DNA from: Arenimonas sp049195245
Lineage (GTDB): Bacteria > Pseudomonadota > Gammaproteobacteria > Xanthomonadales > Xanthomonadaceae
Reading direction: 5' to 3'
Assembly (NCBI RefSeq): GCF_049195245.1
Contig: NZ_JBMIRR010000022.1
Location: 1 to 64,000, forward strand
Length of the DNA: 64,000 bases
The notes beneath the pieces were generated by a model. It had not been told where the DNA came from. It saw only the letters and a list, made by a program, of their open reading frames with translations, and did not search any database. How positions within the stretch are numbered: position 1 is the stretch's first letter; each line of letters opens with the position of its first letter. Position numbers and translations under genes: made by a program. Below are positions 7,914 through 16,722 of the stretch, piece by piece.

Positions 7914-8849
7914 GTGGCCTACCCGGGTTCCGCCGCCGCGAGACTGAGCGAGAGCGCCGGCGGTACGCTGCCGCTGCTCGCCTACCTGGCCATCGCCATC
8001 GTGCTGATGGTGGCCGACCAGCGCGGCGGTTTCGCCGCGCAGCTGCGGCAGAAGGCCAGCGTGCTGGCCGAACCGGTCTGGTGGCTCGCCGCCTCGCCCG
8101 GCCGGCTGGCCGACGGCGTCGGCGAGCTCTTCAGCTCGCGCACCGAACTGCAGGACGACAACCAGCGCCTGCGCCGCGAACTGCAGGTGCACGCCAGCCG
8201 ATTGCACCGCCTGGCCGCCGTGGCCGAGGAAAACCAGCGTCTGCGCGAACTGCTGGGCGGCACCCGCGGCTACAAGCTGTCGGCGCAGCTGGCCGGCATC
8301 ATCGACATCGACCTGGATCCGTCGCGCCAGCGCATCGTGCTCGATTCGGGCAGCGACGACGGCGTGGTGGTCGGCCAGGCCATGATGGATGCCGGCGGCG
8401 TGCTGGGCCAGGTGATCGAAGTGACGCCGCGCCGCGCCACCGCGTTGCTGCTCACCGATCCCGAACACGCGATCCCGGTGCAGGTGGCCCGCTCGGGTCT
8501 GCGCACCATCGCCTACGGCACCGGCGACACCCAGGCGCTGAGCCTGCGCAACATCCCGCCCAGCGCCGACATTCGCGTTGGCGACCGCCTGGTTACGTCG
8601 GGCATCGGCGGCCGCTTTCCCGCCGGCTTTCCGGTCGGCGTGATCGAACAGCTCGAGCCCGACGTCACCCGCCGCTTCGTGGTGGCCGAGGCGCGACCGG
8701 CCGCGCGCCTCGACCGCGGGCTGGAGGTGCTGCTGGTCAGCAACACCCTGGATCAGGTGGACGTGGGTCCGGAAGCACCGCCCCCGCCGCCGCCCACGGA
8801 ACCTGCGCCCGCCACGGAACCCGCCACCACCCCGGAGCCGCGCGCATGA
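7914..8849 (+). CDS. mreC: Rod shape-determining protein MreC
   Basis: A 311-residue bitopic inner-membrane protein. A GTG at 7914 is the likely start. One membrane helix (LLAYLAIAIVLMVADQ, ~residues 21-37) is followed by a coiled coil (TELQDDNQRLRRELQVHASRL and on) and the two periplasmic beta domains (GIIDIDLDPSRQRIVLDSGSDDGV, GDRLVTSGIGGRFPAGFPVGVI). The tail is a Pro/Thr/Glu-rich linker. It bridges MreB to the cell-wall synthases. Its TGA overlaps the mreD start. Confidence 0.95.
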   Translation: MAYPGSAAARLSESAGGTLPLLAYLAIAIVLMVADQRGGFAAQLRQKASVLAEPVWWLAASPGRLADGVGELFSSRTELQDDNQRLRRELQVHASRLHRLAAVAEENQRLRELLGGTRGYKLSAQLAGIIDIDLDPSRQRIVLDSGSDDGVVVGQAMMDAGGVLGQVIEVTPRRATALLLTDPEHAIPVQVARSGLRTIAYGTGDTQALSLRNIPPSADIRVGDRLVTSGIGGRFPAGFPVGVIEQLEPDVTRRFVVAEARPAARLDRGLEVLLVSNTLDQVDVGPEAPPPPPPTEPAPATEPATTPEPRA

Positions 8850-9340
8850 CCCGCGTCCCGTCCGGCTGGCTGATCTACGGCAGCCTGCTCGCCAGCCTGC
8901 TGGTGCTGGTGGTGCCGCTGCCCACCGGCATCGGCCTGGCGCGGCCTTACCTGTTGGCCATGCTGCTGTGCTACTGGATCCTGGAAGCGCCCGACCACGT
9001 GGGCCTGGGCACCGCGTTCATCGCGGGCCTGGCCGCCGACCTGGTCTCGGGCACGCTGCTGGGCGAACAGGCCATGCGTCTGGTGGTGCTCAGCTTCCTG
9101 GTGCAGCGCTTCCGCGCGCGGCTGCGCTTCTTCCCGCTGTGGCAGCAGGCGCTGGCGGTGTTCGCGCTGCTGCTCAACGACCGGCTGGTGGCGCTGGCCG
9201 TGCACGCCGCCAGTGGCGACGGCCTGCCGCCCTGGGGCACCTGGCTGTCGCCGGTGATCGGCTTCGCGCTGTGGCCCTGGCTGTTCCTGCTGCTGGACGA
9301 ACTGCGGCTGCGCCTGCGCGAACGCGAGCGCGCGGGCTGA
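8846..9340 (+). CDS. mreD: Rod shape-determining membrane protein MreD
   Basis: A 164-residue polytopic protein starting at the ATGA overlap with mreC (8846-8849). Five or so hydrophobic segments (WLIYGSLLASLLVLVVPLP, LARPYLLAMLLCYWIL, GTAFIAGLAADLVSG, QQALAVFALLLNDRLVAL, WLSPVIGFALWPWLFLLL) match MreD in size and topology. It is part of the elongasome and binds MreC. Translational coupling and position between mreC and mrdA support the call. Confidence 0.94.
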   Translation: MTRVPSGWLIYGSLLASLLVLVVPLPTGIGLARPYLLAMLLCYWILEAPDHVGLGTAFIAGLAADLVSGTLLGEQAMRLVVLSFLVQRFRARLRFFPLWQQALAVFALLLNDRLVALAVHAASGDGLPPWGTWLSPVIGFALWPWLFLLLDELRLRLRERERAG

Positions 9341-9343
9341 GCC

Positions 9344-11206
9344 ATGCGAGCGCCGCGCCGGCAGAAACTCAAGAACGTCCTGGCCGAGGCCGAACAGTTC
9401 CGGCGCCGCGCCCTGCTGGGCTTCCTGGGCATCGCGCTGGCCATGCTCGGCCTCGCCGGCGGCTACTTCCGGCTGCAGGTGCTGCAGCACGAGGAGTACC
9501 AGACGCGCTCGGAGGCCAACCGCATCAAGCCGCGGCCGATCGTGCCCGCGCGCGGCCTGATCTTCGACCGCAACGGCCGCCTGCTGGCCGACAACGTGCC
9601 CGCCTATCGCCTGGAGATCGTGGCCGAGCAGGCCGGCGACCTCGATGCCACGCTGCAGGCCCTGGGCGAGCTGGTGGCCCTGGACCCGGAAGACGTGAAG
9701 CGCTTCCGCGACACCCGCAAGGTCACGCGCGGCTTCCGCCCGATCCCCATCAAGCTGCGCCTGGACGAAGGCGAGCTGGCGCGCCTGGCCGTGAACCGGC
9801 ACCGCTTCCCGGGCGTGGAAGTGGTGCCCTACCTGACGCGGCGCTATCCGTATGGCCCGCTGTTCTCGCACATCATCGGCTACGTCGGCCGGGTGGACGT
9901 GGCCGACATCGAGGCGATGGGTGACAGCCGCAACGCGGCGCTTACCCACATCGGCAAGGCCGGCCTGGAGCGCTACTACGAGCCGCGACTGCGCGGCGAG
10001 ATCGGTTACGAGGAAGTCGAGACCAATGTCGAAGGCCGCGCGCTGGGCGTGCTGCGCCGGCATGACGCCAAGCCCGGCGCCGACCTCTACCTGAGCGTGG
10101 ACGCGCGCCTGCAGCAGGCGATGGTGGACGCGTTCGAAGGCAAGGACGGCGCCGCGGTGGCGGTGGATCCGGCCACCGGCGAAATCCTCGGCATGGTCAG
10201 CCTGCCGGGTTATGACCCCAACCTGTTCATCAACGGCATCAGCCACACCGACTGGCAGGCGCTGCAGGGGCCGTCGCGGCCGCTGTACAACCGCGTGGTG
10301 CTCGGTGGTTTCCCGCCCGGGTCCACCATCAAGCCCTTCATGGCGCTGGCCGGCCTGGAACTCGGCCTGCGCCGTCCCGAGGACCGCACCCTGTCCACCG
10401 GTGAATTCTTCCTGCCCGGTCAGGCGCGCGGCTACCGCGACTGGCGCGCCGGTGGCCATGGCTGGGTGGACCTGCGCGCATCGCTGGCGCAGTCGGTGAA
10501 CACCTACTACTTCAAGCTGGCGGTGGAGATCGGCGTGGACCGGCTCGACACCTTCTTCCAGCGGCTGGGCTTCGGCGAACCCACCGGCATCGACCTCAGT
10601 GGCGAAATCTCCGGCGTGCGGCCTTCGCGCGCCTGGAAGCGGCGCCAGCTCAATGCCGACTGGTACCCCGGCGATACCGTCAACGCCGGCATCGGCCAGG
10701 GCTTCTGGGTGACGTCGCCGCTGCAGCTGGTGCAGGGCACGGCCATGATCGCCAACGGCGGCGTGCGCCACCGCCCGCACCTGGTGCGCGCCAGCCAGGC
10801 CGGCTTCGACCAGCCGCGCGTGCTGGAGCCGCAGCCGGCCGGCGTCCGCGTGGTGCCCGACGACGACAACCTTGCGGCGGTGAAGCTGGGCCTGGAAGAC
10901 GTGATGCACGGGCCCGGCGGTTCCGGCCGCGTGGCCGCCGCCGGTGCGCCCTACCGCATGGCGGGCAAGTCCGGGACCGCGCAGCGCACCAGCCGGCGCG
11001 GCCTGGCCAGCACCAATCCGGCCAGCCTGCCTTACCACCTGCGCCACCAGGCCTGGTTCATCGCCTACGCGCCGGCCGAGAAGCCCACCATCGCCATCGC
11101 GGTGCTGGTCGAGCACGGCGGCTCGGGCTCGGGCGCGGCCGCGCCGGTGGCGCGCAAGATCCTGGACGCCTGGCTGGTGCCGCCGCCCGAGGACACCGCG
11201 CGATGA
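9344..11206 (+). CDS. mrdA: Penicillin-binding protein 2 (elongasome transpeptidase)
   Basis: A 620-residue class B PBP. One N-terminal membrane helix (LLGFLGIALAMLGLAGGYF, ~residues 26-44) leads to the pedestal domain (ARGLIFDRNGRLLADNVP) and the transpeptidase domain with the Ser nucleophile in GSTIKP, the second motif SVN in AQSVNTYYFK, and KSGT in MAGKSGTAQRT. It cross-links peptidoglycan during side-wall growth together with RodA. Starts 3 bases after mreD and overlaps rodA by ATGA. Confidence 0.97.
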   Translation: MRAPRRQKLKNVLAEAEQFRRRALLGFLGIALAMLGLAGGYFRLQVLQHEEYQTRSEANRIKPRPIVPARGLIFDRNGRLLADNVPAYRLEIVAEQAGDLDATLQALGELVALDPEDVKRFRDTRKVTRGFRPIPIKLRLDEGELARLAVNRHRFPGVEVVPYLTRRYPYGPLFSHIIGYVGRVDVADIEAMGDSRNAALTHIGKAGLERYYEPRLRGEIGYEEVETNVEGRALGVLRRHDAKPGADLYLSVDARLQQAMVDAFEGKDGAAVAVDPATGEILGMVSLPGYDPNLFINGISHTDWQALQGPSRPLYNRVVLGGFPPGSTIKPFMALAGLELGLRRPEDRTLSTGEFFLPGQARGYRDWRAGGHGWVDLRASLAQSVNTYYFKLAVEIGVDRLDTFFQRLGFGEPTGIDLSGEISGVRPSRAWKRRQLNADWYPGDTVNAGIGQGFWVTSPLQLVQGTAMIANGGVRHRPHLVRASQAGFDQPRVLEPQPAGVRVVPDDDNLAAVKLGLEDVMHGPGGSGRVAAAGAPYRMAGKSGTAQRTSRRGLASTNPASLPYHLRHQAWFIAYAPAEKPTIAIAVLVEHGGSGSGAAAPVARKILDAWLVPPPEDTAR

Positions 11207-12306
11207 TGCTGCTGCGCTGGCTGCGCGATGCGGGCATGCGCCTGCTCGACAAGGTGGACCTGCCGCTGCTGCTGGCGCTGCTGTGCGTGATGCTGATCAG
11301 CCTGGTGGTGCTGGCCAGCGCTTCGGGCGAGAACTCGCGGCTGGTGCTGTCGCAGGCGGTGCGCTTCGGCGTGGGCCTGGGCGCGATGGTGCTGGTCTCG
11401 CGGCTCACGCCCGCGCGCCTGCGCCTGTGGACCCCGGTGGCCTACGCGGGCAGCCTGGTGCTGCTGGCTCTGGTGTTCGTGTTCGGCTCGGGTCGCAGCG
11501 CCAACCTGTGGCTGGACCTGGGCGTGTTCTACCTGCAGCCCGGCGAACTGCTGAAGCTGTCGGTGCCGATGATGCTGGCCTGGTACCTGCACGGCGTGGT
11601 GCTGCCGCCGGGATGGAAGGCGCTGGCGGTGTGCGCCGCCATCATCGGCTTGCCGGTGGCGATGATCGTCAAGCAGCCCGACCTGGGCACGGGCATGCTG
11701 GTGGCGGCCTCGGGGGCGTTCGCGATCTACCTGGCCGGCATCGCCTGGTGGCGCATCGGCCTGTTCGTGGGCGGCGGCCTGGCCTCGCTGCCGGCGATCT
11801 GGCCCTTCCTGCTGCCGCACCAGCGCGAACGCGTGCTCACCTTCCTCGATCCCGAGTCCGACCCGCTGGGCACCGGCTGGAACATCATCCAGTCCAAGAT
11901 CGCGATCGGCTCCGGCGGCATGGGCGGCAAGGGCTGGGGGCAGGGCAGTCAGGCACACCTGGACTTCCTGCCCGAGCACACCACCGACTTCATCTTCTCC
12001 GTGCTGTCCGAAGAGTGGGGCTGGCTCGGCGTGGTCACGCTGCTGGCGCTGTACCTGTTCATCGTCGGCCGCTGCATCTGGCTGGCGGTGGACGCGCGCG
12101 ACGGGTACGCGCGCATCCTGGCCGGCGCCCTGGCGATGACCTTCTCGGTATACGTGATCGTGAACGGCGGCATGGTGGCCGGGCTGCTGCCGGTGGTGGG
12201 CGTGCCGATGCCCCTGCTCAGCTACGGCGGCACCTCGGCGGTGTCGCTGCTGGTGGGTTTCGGCATGGTGATGTCGGTGCATGCGCACCGCAAGTTCATG
12301 GGCTGA
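11203..12306 (+). CDS. rodA: Rod shape-determining SEDS glycosyltransferase RodA
   Basis: A 367-residue SEDS-family membrane protein with about ten transmembrane helices. Family marks include NLWLDLGVFYLQPGELLKLS, KQPDLGTGMLV, FLPEHTTDFIFSVLSEEWG and MPLLSYGGTSAVSLL. RodA polymerises lipid II into glycan strands for the elongasome, with PBP2 as partner. It starts inside the mrdA stop (ATGA at 11203-11206). Standard length and complete. Confidence 0.97.
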   Translation: MMLLRWLRDAGMRLLDKVDLPLLLALLCVMLISLVVLASASGENSRLVLSQAVRFGVGLGAMVLVSRLTPARLRLWTPVAYAGSLVLLALVFVFGSGRSANLWLDLGVFYLQPGELLKLSVPMMLAWYLHGVVLPPGWKALAVCAAIIGLPVAMIVKQPDLGTGMLVAASGAFAIYLAGIAWWRIGLFVGGGLASLPAIWPFLLPHQRERVLTFLDPESDPLGTGWNIIQSKIAIGSGGMGGKGWGQGSQAHLDFLPEHTTDFIFSVLSEEWGWLGVVTLLALYLFIVGRCIWLAVDARDGYARILAGALAMTFSVYVIVNGGMVAGLLPVVGVPMPLLSYGGTSAVSLLVGFGMVMSVHAHRKFMG

Positions 12307-12366
12307 AAGCGGCCGTGGGCGCGGCTTTGCGTGGTAAATTGCCGCAACCCCGCCGTGAACCCGCCC

Positions 12367-13413
12367 ATGCCCTGCAATCCCCTGCGCAAACTGTCCCGCC
12401 TCCTCGTCATCCTGCTGCTGGCCGTGGGCGGCACCGCCCTGGCGCAGGCACCCACGCCCGACGCCGCGCTGCGCGCCAGCTTCGTGGCCGAAGCCTCGGA
12501 AAAATACGGCCTCGCGCCGGCTGAAATCGAAGGCTGGCTGGCCCAGGCCGAGTACCGCCAGAGCATCGTGGACGCGATGTCGCGCCCGGCCGAGGCGGTG
12601 AAGCCCTGGAAGCACTACCGCCCCATCTTCATCACCGACCGCCGCATCGGCGACGGCCGCGCCTTCCTGGCCAAACATCGCGCCGGGCTCGACAAGGTCT
12701 CGGCCGAGACCGGCGTGCCGGCGGAAGTGATCGTCGCCATCATCGGCGTGGAAACCAGCTACGGCGGCAACACCGGCAGCTACCGCGTGCTCGATGCGCT
12801 GTACACGCTGGGCTTCTTCTATCCGGTCAGCGGCAAGCCCGAGCAGGTCGAGCGCGAAACCAGGCGCGGCCAGTTCTTCCGCGACGAACTGGCGCAGGTG
12901 ATGCTGCTGGCCAAGGAAGAGAAGCTCGACCTCGCCGCGCTCAAGGGCAGCTATGCCGGCGCGATGGGCTATGGCCAGTTCATGCCGTCCAGCTATCGCG
13001 CTTATGCACGCGACGGTGACGGCGATGGCCGCCGCGACCTGTTCGGCTCGCTGCCCGACGTGTTCGCGTCGGTGGCCAACTACTTCGTCGCCCACGGCTG
13101 GCGCAAGGACGAGCCGGTGGTCGCGCGCGCGCAGGCCGAGGCCGGCGCCGCGCCGTTCGTGCCCGACACGCTGGAGGCCAAGTACAGCCTGGCCGAGCTC
13201 GGCGCGAAGGGCTATCGCCCGACCGAGGCGCAGGGCCACGACCTGGCCGCGACGCTCGTCACCTTCGAAGGCAACGACGGCGTCGAATACTGGCTGGGCT
13301 TCCGCAATTTCTACGCCATCACCCGCTACAACCGCTCGCCGATGTACGCGATGGCGGTGCACCAGCTCTCGCGCGAGATCGCGGCCGCGCCGGCCGTCGC
13401 CGCCGCTCCATGA
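12367..13413 (+). CDS. mltB: Lytic murein transglycosylase B
   Basis: A 348-residue MltB-type lytic transglycosylase. The start at 12367 gives a signal peptide (LLVILLLAVGGTALAQA); upstream frame to 12331 is not needed. The catalytic Glu lies in VIVAIIGVETSYGGNTG, followed by the family motifs GSYAGAMGYGQFMPSSYRAYA and DGDGRRDLFGSLPDVFASVANYF. It cleaves the MurNAc-GlcNAc bond in the periplasm, forming anhydro-muropeptides. I see no lipobox, so it may be soluble rather than a lipoprotein. TAAATT at 12335-12340 is a possible -10. The stop overlaps rlpA (ATGA). Confidence 0.94.
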   Translation: MPCNPLRKLSRLLVILLLAVGGTALAQAPTPDAALRASFVAEASEKYGLAPAEIEGWLAQAEYRQSIVDAMSRPAEAVKPWKHYRPIFITDRRIGDGRAFLAKHRAGLDKVSAETGVPAEVIVAIIGVETSYGGNTGSYRVLDALYTLGFFYPVSGKPEQVERETRRGQFFRDELAQVMLLAKEEKLDLAALKGSYAGAMGYGQFMPSSYRAYARDGDGDGRRDLFGSLPDVFASVANYFVAHGWRKDEPVVARAQAEAGAAPFVPDTLEAKYSLAELGAKGYRPTEAQGHDLAATLVTFEGNDGVEYWLGFRNFYAITRYNRSPMYAMAVHQLSREIAAAPAVAAAP

Positions 13414-14366
13414 GGCGGCTGCCGGGCCTGGTCCTGCTGGCCCTGCTGGCGGGCTGCGCCGACAAGCCGGTGAAGCCGGTGCTGCCCGAGCCGGTGTCCC
13501 GTGCCGGCACGCCGCGCGCCCTGCCGCCGCCGCCGCCCGCTGCCGCCGGCGTAGCGCCGGCCTGCGTGCAGGTGCGCGAACACCGCGACGAGGACTACAC
13601 GCCCGGCGGCCTGTATGCGCCCGGCGTGCCCGACAGCGCCCCGCAGCACGCGCTCGACATCAGCGGCATCCCCGAGCCGGTGCCGCGCCCCGAGCCGGCC
13701 TCGCGCTTCGGCAACCGCACGCCCTACACCGTGCTGGGCAAGAGCTACCGCGTGCTGCCCAGCGCCGAAGGCTACGTCGAGCGCGGCGTGGCTTCGTGGT
13801 ACGGCCAGAAATTCCACGGCCGGCACACCTCCAGCCGCGAGGTGTACGACATGTGCAGCTTCAGCGCCGCGCACAAGACGCTGCCGCTGCCCAGCTACGT
13901 GCGCGTCACCAACCTCGACAACGGCCGCAGCGCCATCGTGCGCGTCAACGACCGCGGCCCCTTCCACGCCGGCCGCATCATCGACCTCAGCTACGCCGCC
14001 GCGGTGAAGCTGGGCGTGGACCGCACCGGCACCGCACGCGTGGAAGTGCGAGCACTCACCGGCGGTGCGGAAATCGCCGCGGCGGCGCCCGCCACGCTGC
14101 CGCCGTCGCCGCCCGCGCCGACGGTGCAGGATTCGGCGCCGCAGATCGTGCAGGTCGGCGCCTACCGCGATCGTGGCAACGCGCACCGCATCGCGCGCCA
14201 GCTCGGCGATGCCGGCATTCCGTCGGTGCAGGTCGAGGAAGGGCAGGGCCAGGACGGCCCGATCTGGCGCGTGCGCGTCGGCCCGCTGGCCGCGCGGAAG
14301 GTCGAGGGCGTGCTGGCGACCCTGAAGGAACTGGGCCTGCCCAGCCCGCGAGTATTCAGCGAATGA
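13410..14366 (+). CDS. rlpA: Septal ring lytic transglycosylase RlpA (DPBB plus SPOR)
   Basis: A 318-residue lipoprotein: signal LVLLALLAGC with lipobox LAGC at about residues 13-16, a Pro-rich stretch, then the double-psi beta-barrel (GVASWYGQKFHGRHTSSREVYDMCSFSAAHKTLPLPS ... NDRGPF), and a C-terminal SPOR domain (QIVQVGAYRDRGNAHRIARQLGD, ~residues 235-310) that binds denuded glycan at the septum. RlpA cleaves stem-less glycan strands in relatives such as Pseudomonas. Co-transcribed with mltB (4-base overlap) and followed by the PBP5/6-like gene. Confidence 0.94.
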   Translation: MRRLPGLVLLALLAGCADKPVKPVLPEPVSRAGTPRALPPPPPAAAGVAPACVQVREHRDEDYTPGGLYAPGVPDSAPQHALDISGIPEPVPRPEPASRFGNRTPYTVLGKSYRVLPSAEGYVERGVASWYGQKFHGRHTSSREVYDMCSFSAAHKTLPLPSYVRVTNLDNGRSAIVRVNDRGPFHAGRIIDLSYAAAVKLGVDRTGTARVEVRALTGGAEIAAAAPATLPPSPPAPTVQDSAPQIVQVGAYRDRGNAHRIARQLGDAGIPSVQVEEGQGQDGPIWRVRVGPLAARKVEGVLATLKELGLPSPRVFSE

Positions 14367-14458
14367 GCGCTAGCATGTCCCGTCCGCGCGCCGTCGCGAG
14401 TCCCCCTCATCACCCCCGGCCGGGCCCATGCCCCGCCCCGTTCTGGAGCCACCCCCGG

Positions 14459-15691
14459 ATGTCCGTTTCCCGCTTCTTCCTCGCCCTGACGGCCGCCCTG
14501 GCCACCACGGTCGCCCTGGCCCAGACCCCGACGCCGCAGCCCAAGCCCGCGCCCGCCCCGGCGGCCGCCCCGGCCCAGGCCGCGCCCACGCCGGCCGCGC
14601 CGGTGCCGCAGGGCAAGGCCTGGATCCTGATGGACCACGCCAGCGGCCAGGTGCTGGCGGGCGAGAACATCGACCAGCCGCTCGAACCGGCCAGCATCAC
14701 CAAGGTGATGACGTCCTACGTGGTCGCCGCCGAAATGGCCTCGGGCAAGATCAAGGCCAGCGACATGGTGCGCATCAGCGAAAACGCCTGGCGCTCGGGT
14801 GGCGCGGGCACCGACGGCAGCTACAGCGCGCTGGCCATCAATTCCGAGGTCAAGCTCGATGACGTGCTGCACGGCCTGGTGATCCAGTCGGGCAACGACG
14901 CCGCGATCGCGCTGGCCGAGCACGTGGCCGGCAGCGAGTCGGCCTTCGTCGACCTGATGAACGCCTATGCCCAGCGCATCGGCATGAAGAACTCGCACTT
15001 CGAGAACGCGCACGGCCTCTCGGCCGAAGGCCACGTGATGACCGCGCGCGACATCGCGCTGCTGTCGCGCGCGCTGATCAACCAGTTTCCCGACCATTAC
15101 GCGCTCTACAAGATCAAGGAATTCACCTACGGCGGCATCCAGCAGTGGAACCGCAACGGCCTGCTGTGGAAGGACGCCAGCGTCGACGGCCTCAAGACCG
15201 GCCATACCTCGGCCGCGGGCTACTGCCTGGCCGCGTCGGCCAAGCGCGGCGACCAGCGCCTGATCTCGGTGGTGCTGGGCATCGACACCACCAGCCGCAG
15301 CGAAGGCTTCAAGGCCCGCGAGCAGGGCAACCTGGCCCTGCTCAACTGGGGCTTCCGCTTCTTCGAGACCCACGCGGTCTATACCGCCGGCCAGAAGGTC
15401 GCCGACCAGCGCCTGTGGCGTGGTGACGTCGAAAACGTCGCCTTGGGCGTGACCGACCCGCTGCTGGTGACCCTGCCGCGTGGCCGCTACGCCGACCTCA
15501 AGCCCACCATGAACGTGCCCCGCCAGCTGGTGGCGCCGATCAAGAAGGGCCAGCAGATCGGCACGGTCAGCTTCACGCTGGACGGCAAGGTGGTGGCCGA
15601 GCGTCCGCTGGTGGCCCTGGCCGACGTCGCCGAGGGTGGCTTCTTCAGCCGCATGAGCGACGATTTCTGGCTGTGGTGGGAAAGCGAATAA
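14459..15691 (+). CDS. dacC: D-alanyl-D-alanine carboxypeptidase (PBP5/6 family)
   Basis: A 410-residue S11 peptidase. The ATG at 14459 gives a signal peptide ending near ALA/QTP, then an unusual Pro/Ala-rich linker of ~30 residues before the catalytic domain. The motifs are SITK (Ser79, Lys82), SGN (144-146) and KTG in GLKTGHTSAAGYC. The C-terminal beta domain and an amphipathic end (SRMSDDFWLWWESE) for membrane binding follow. It trims the terminal D-Ala of peptidoglycan stems. The assignment among dacA/dacC/dacD is loose. Confidence 0.94.
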   Translation: MSVSRFFLALTAALATTVALAQTPTPQPKPAPAPAAAPAQAAPTPAAPVPQGKAWILMDHASGQVLAGENIDQPLEPASITKVMTSYVVAAEMASGKIKASDMVRISENAWRSGGAGTDGSYSALAINSEVKLDDVLHGLVIQSGNDAAIALAEHVAGSESAFVDLMNAYAQRIGMKNSHFENAHGLSAEGHVMTARDIALLSRALINQFPDHYALYKIKEFTYGGIQQWNRNGLLWKDASVDGLKTGHTSAAGYCLAASAKRGDQRLISVVLGIDTTSRSEGFKAREQGNLALLNWGFRFFETHAVYTAGQKVADQRLWRGDVENVALGVTDPLLVTLPRGRYADLKPTMNVPRQLVAPIKKGQQIGTVSFTLDGKVVAERPLVALADVAEGGFFSRMSDDFWLWWESE

Positions 15692-15742
15692 CGCCCCGCC
15701 CGCAGGCTTGGGAGCGGCGCTTCCCGGCCCCATAATGGCCGC

Positions 15743-16021
15743 ATGAGTATCCAGTCCGACAACCCCGAGCACGGCTTCCAGTTCCCCGGCATCTTCGAAA
15801 TCAGTGCGATGGGGTCGGCCGAGGCCGACCTGCACCTGGTGATGCCGATGGTGCTCGAGGCCCTGGGCCTGACCGTCTATCCCGACCGCATCCGGATCAA
15901 GCCCTCGTCCAAGGGCAACTACGTGTCGGTCACGCTGGTGTTCGAGGCGCACTCGCGCGAGGACTACGACGCCGCGCACGGCGCGCTGCGCGAGCACCCG
16001 GCGGTGAAGTGGACGCTGTAG
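15743..16021 (+). CDS. ybeD: YbeD family protein (DUF493)
   Basis: A 92-residue cytoplasmic protein matching the YbeD/DUF493 family in size and in FQFPGIFEISAMG, SSKGNYVSVTLVFEAHSREDYD and the terminal VKWTL. The fold is an ACT-like small alpha/beta domain; the biochemical role is not established. The gene sits between the carboxypeptidase and lipB, as in many proteobacteria, and its end overlaps the start of lipB by 13 bases, which suggests a link to lipoate metabolism. Confidence 0.92.
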   Translation: MSIQSDNPEHGFQFPGIFEISAMGSAEADLHLVMPMVLEALGLTVYPDRIRIKPSSKGNYVSVTLVFEAHSREDYDAAHGALREHPAVKWTL

Positions 16022-16716
16022 CGGCCTGCGCGGTTGCGGCCGCCGCGCCCGCGCCGGCGGCGCGCGACTGGATCGTGCGCGACCTGGGCCGCCAGCCTTA
16101 CGAACCGGTGTGGCGCGCCATGCAGCGGCTCACCGATGCCCGCGATGCGGATACCGACGACGAGCTTTGGCTGGTCGAACACGACCCGGTGTTCACCCTG
16201 GGCCAGGCCGGCAAGCCCGAGCACGTGCTCGCGCCGGGCGACATCCCGGTGGTGCAGGTGGACCGCGGCGGCCAGGTCACCTACCACGGCCCCGGCCAGC
16301 TGGTGGCCTACCCGCTGGTGGACCTGCGCCGCCTGGGCCTGGGCGTGCGCGAGCTGGTGTGCCGCATCGAACAGGCCGTGATCGACGTGCTGGCCGGGCA
16401 GGGCATCGACGCCCAGCGCAAGCCCGGTGCGCCCGGCATCTACGTGGACGGCGCCAAGATCATGGCCCTGGGCCTGCGGGTGCGCCGCGGCTGCAGCTTC
16501 CACGGCCTGGCCTTCAACCTGGCGATGGACCTGGCGCCGTTCCGGCGCATCAACCCCTGCGGCTACGAGGGGCTGGCCGTGACCTCGGTGCTAGACTTGG
16601 CCGGTCCCGGGGCCCTGCCGGCGATCAAGCCCGCCCTGGTGCAGGCGCTGTCCCGCGGCCTCGGCCTGCAGGCCCGGGTGTCGCCCGCGCTGCCCGACCT
16701 CTCCCTTTCCGCCTGA
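16009..16716 (+). CDS. lipB: Lipoyl(octanoyl) transferase LipB
   Basis: A 235-residue enzyme that moves octanoate from acyl carrier protein to the lipoyl domains of 2-oxoacid dehydrogenases and GcvH. The motifs are RGGQVTYHGPGQLVAYPL, the catalytic Lys150 in DGAKIMALG and Cys184 in NPCGYEG, spaced as in E. coli LipB. The likely start is GTG at 16009, overlapping ybeD in another frame; a slightly later GTG is possible. The N-terminal ~18 residues are Ala-rich. Followed 6 bases later by lipA. Confidence 0.95.
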   Translation: MDAVAACAVAAAAPAPAARDWIVRDLGRQPYEPVWRAMQRLTDARDADTDDELWLVEHDPVFTLGQAGKPEHVLAPGDIPVVQVDRGGQVTYHGPGQLVAYPLVDLRRLGLGVRELVCRIEQAVIDVLAGQGIDAQRKPGAPGIYVDGAKIMALGLRVRRGCSFHGLAFNLAMDLAPFRRINPCGYEGLAVTSVLDLAGPGALPAIKPALVQALSRGLGLQARVSPALPDLSLSA

Positions 16717-16722
16717 GCTGCC

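Noticed and set aside
6810..8468. 552-codon minus-strand frame opposite mreB and mreC
   Set aside because: Complementary-strand shadow of two unmistakable genes.
8753..13362. Two long minus-strand frames opposite mreD, mrdA, rodA and mltB
   Set aside because: Repeated HQ, RR, QA composition and no recognisable domain; the plus-strand genes are complete and coupled.
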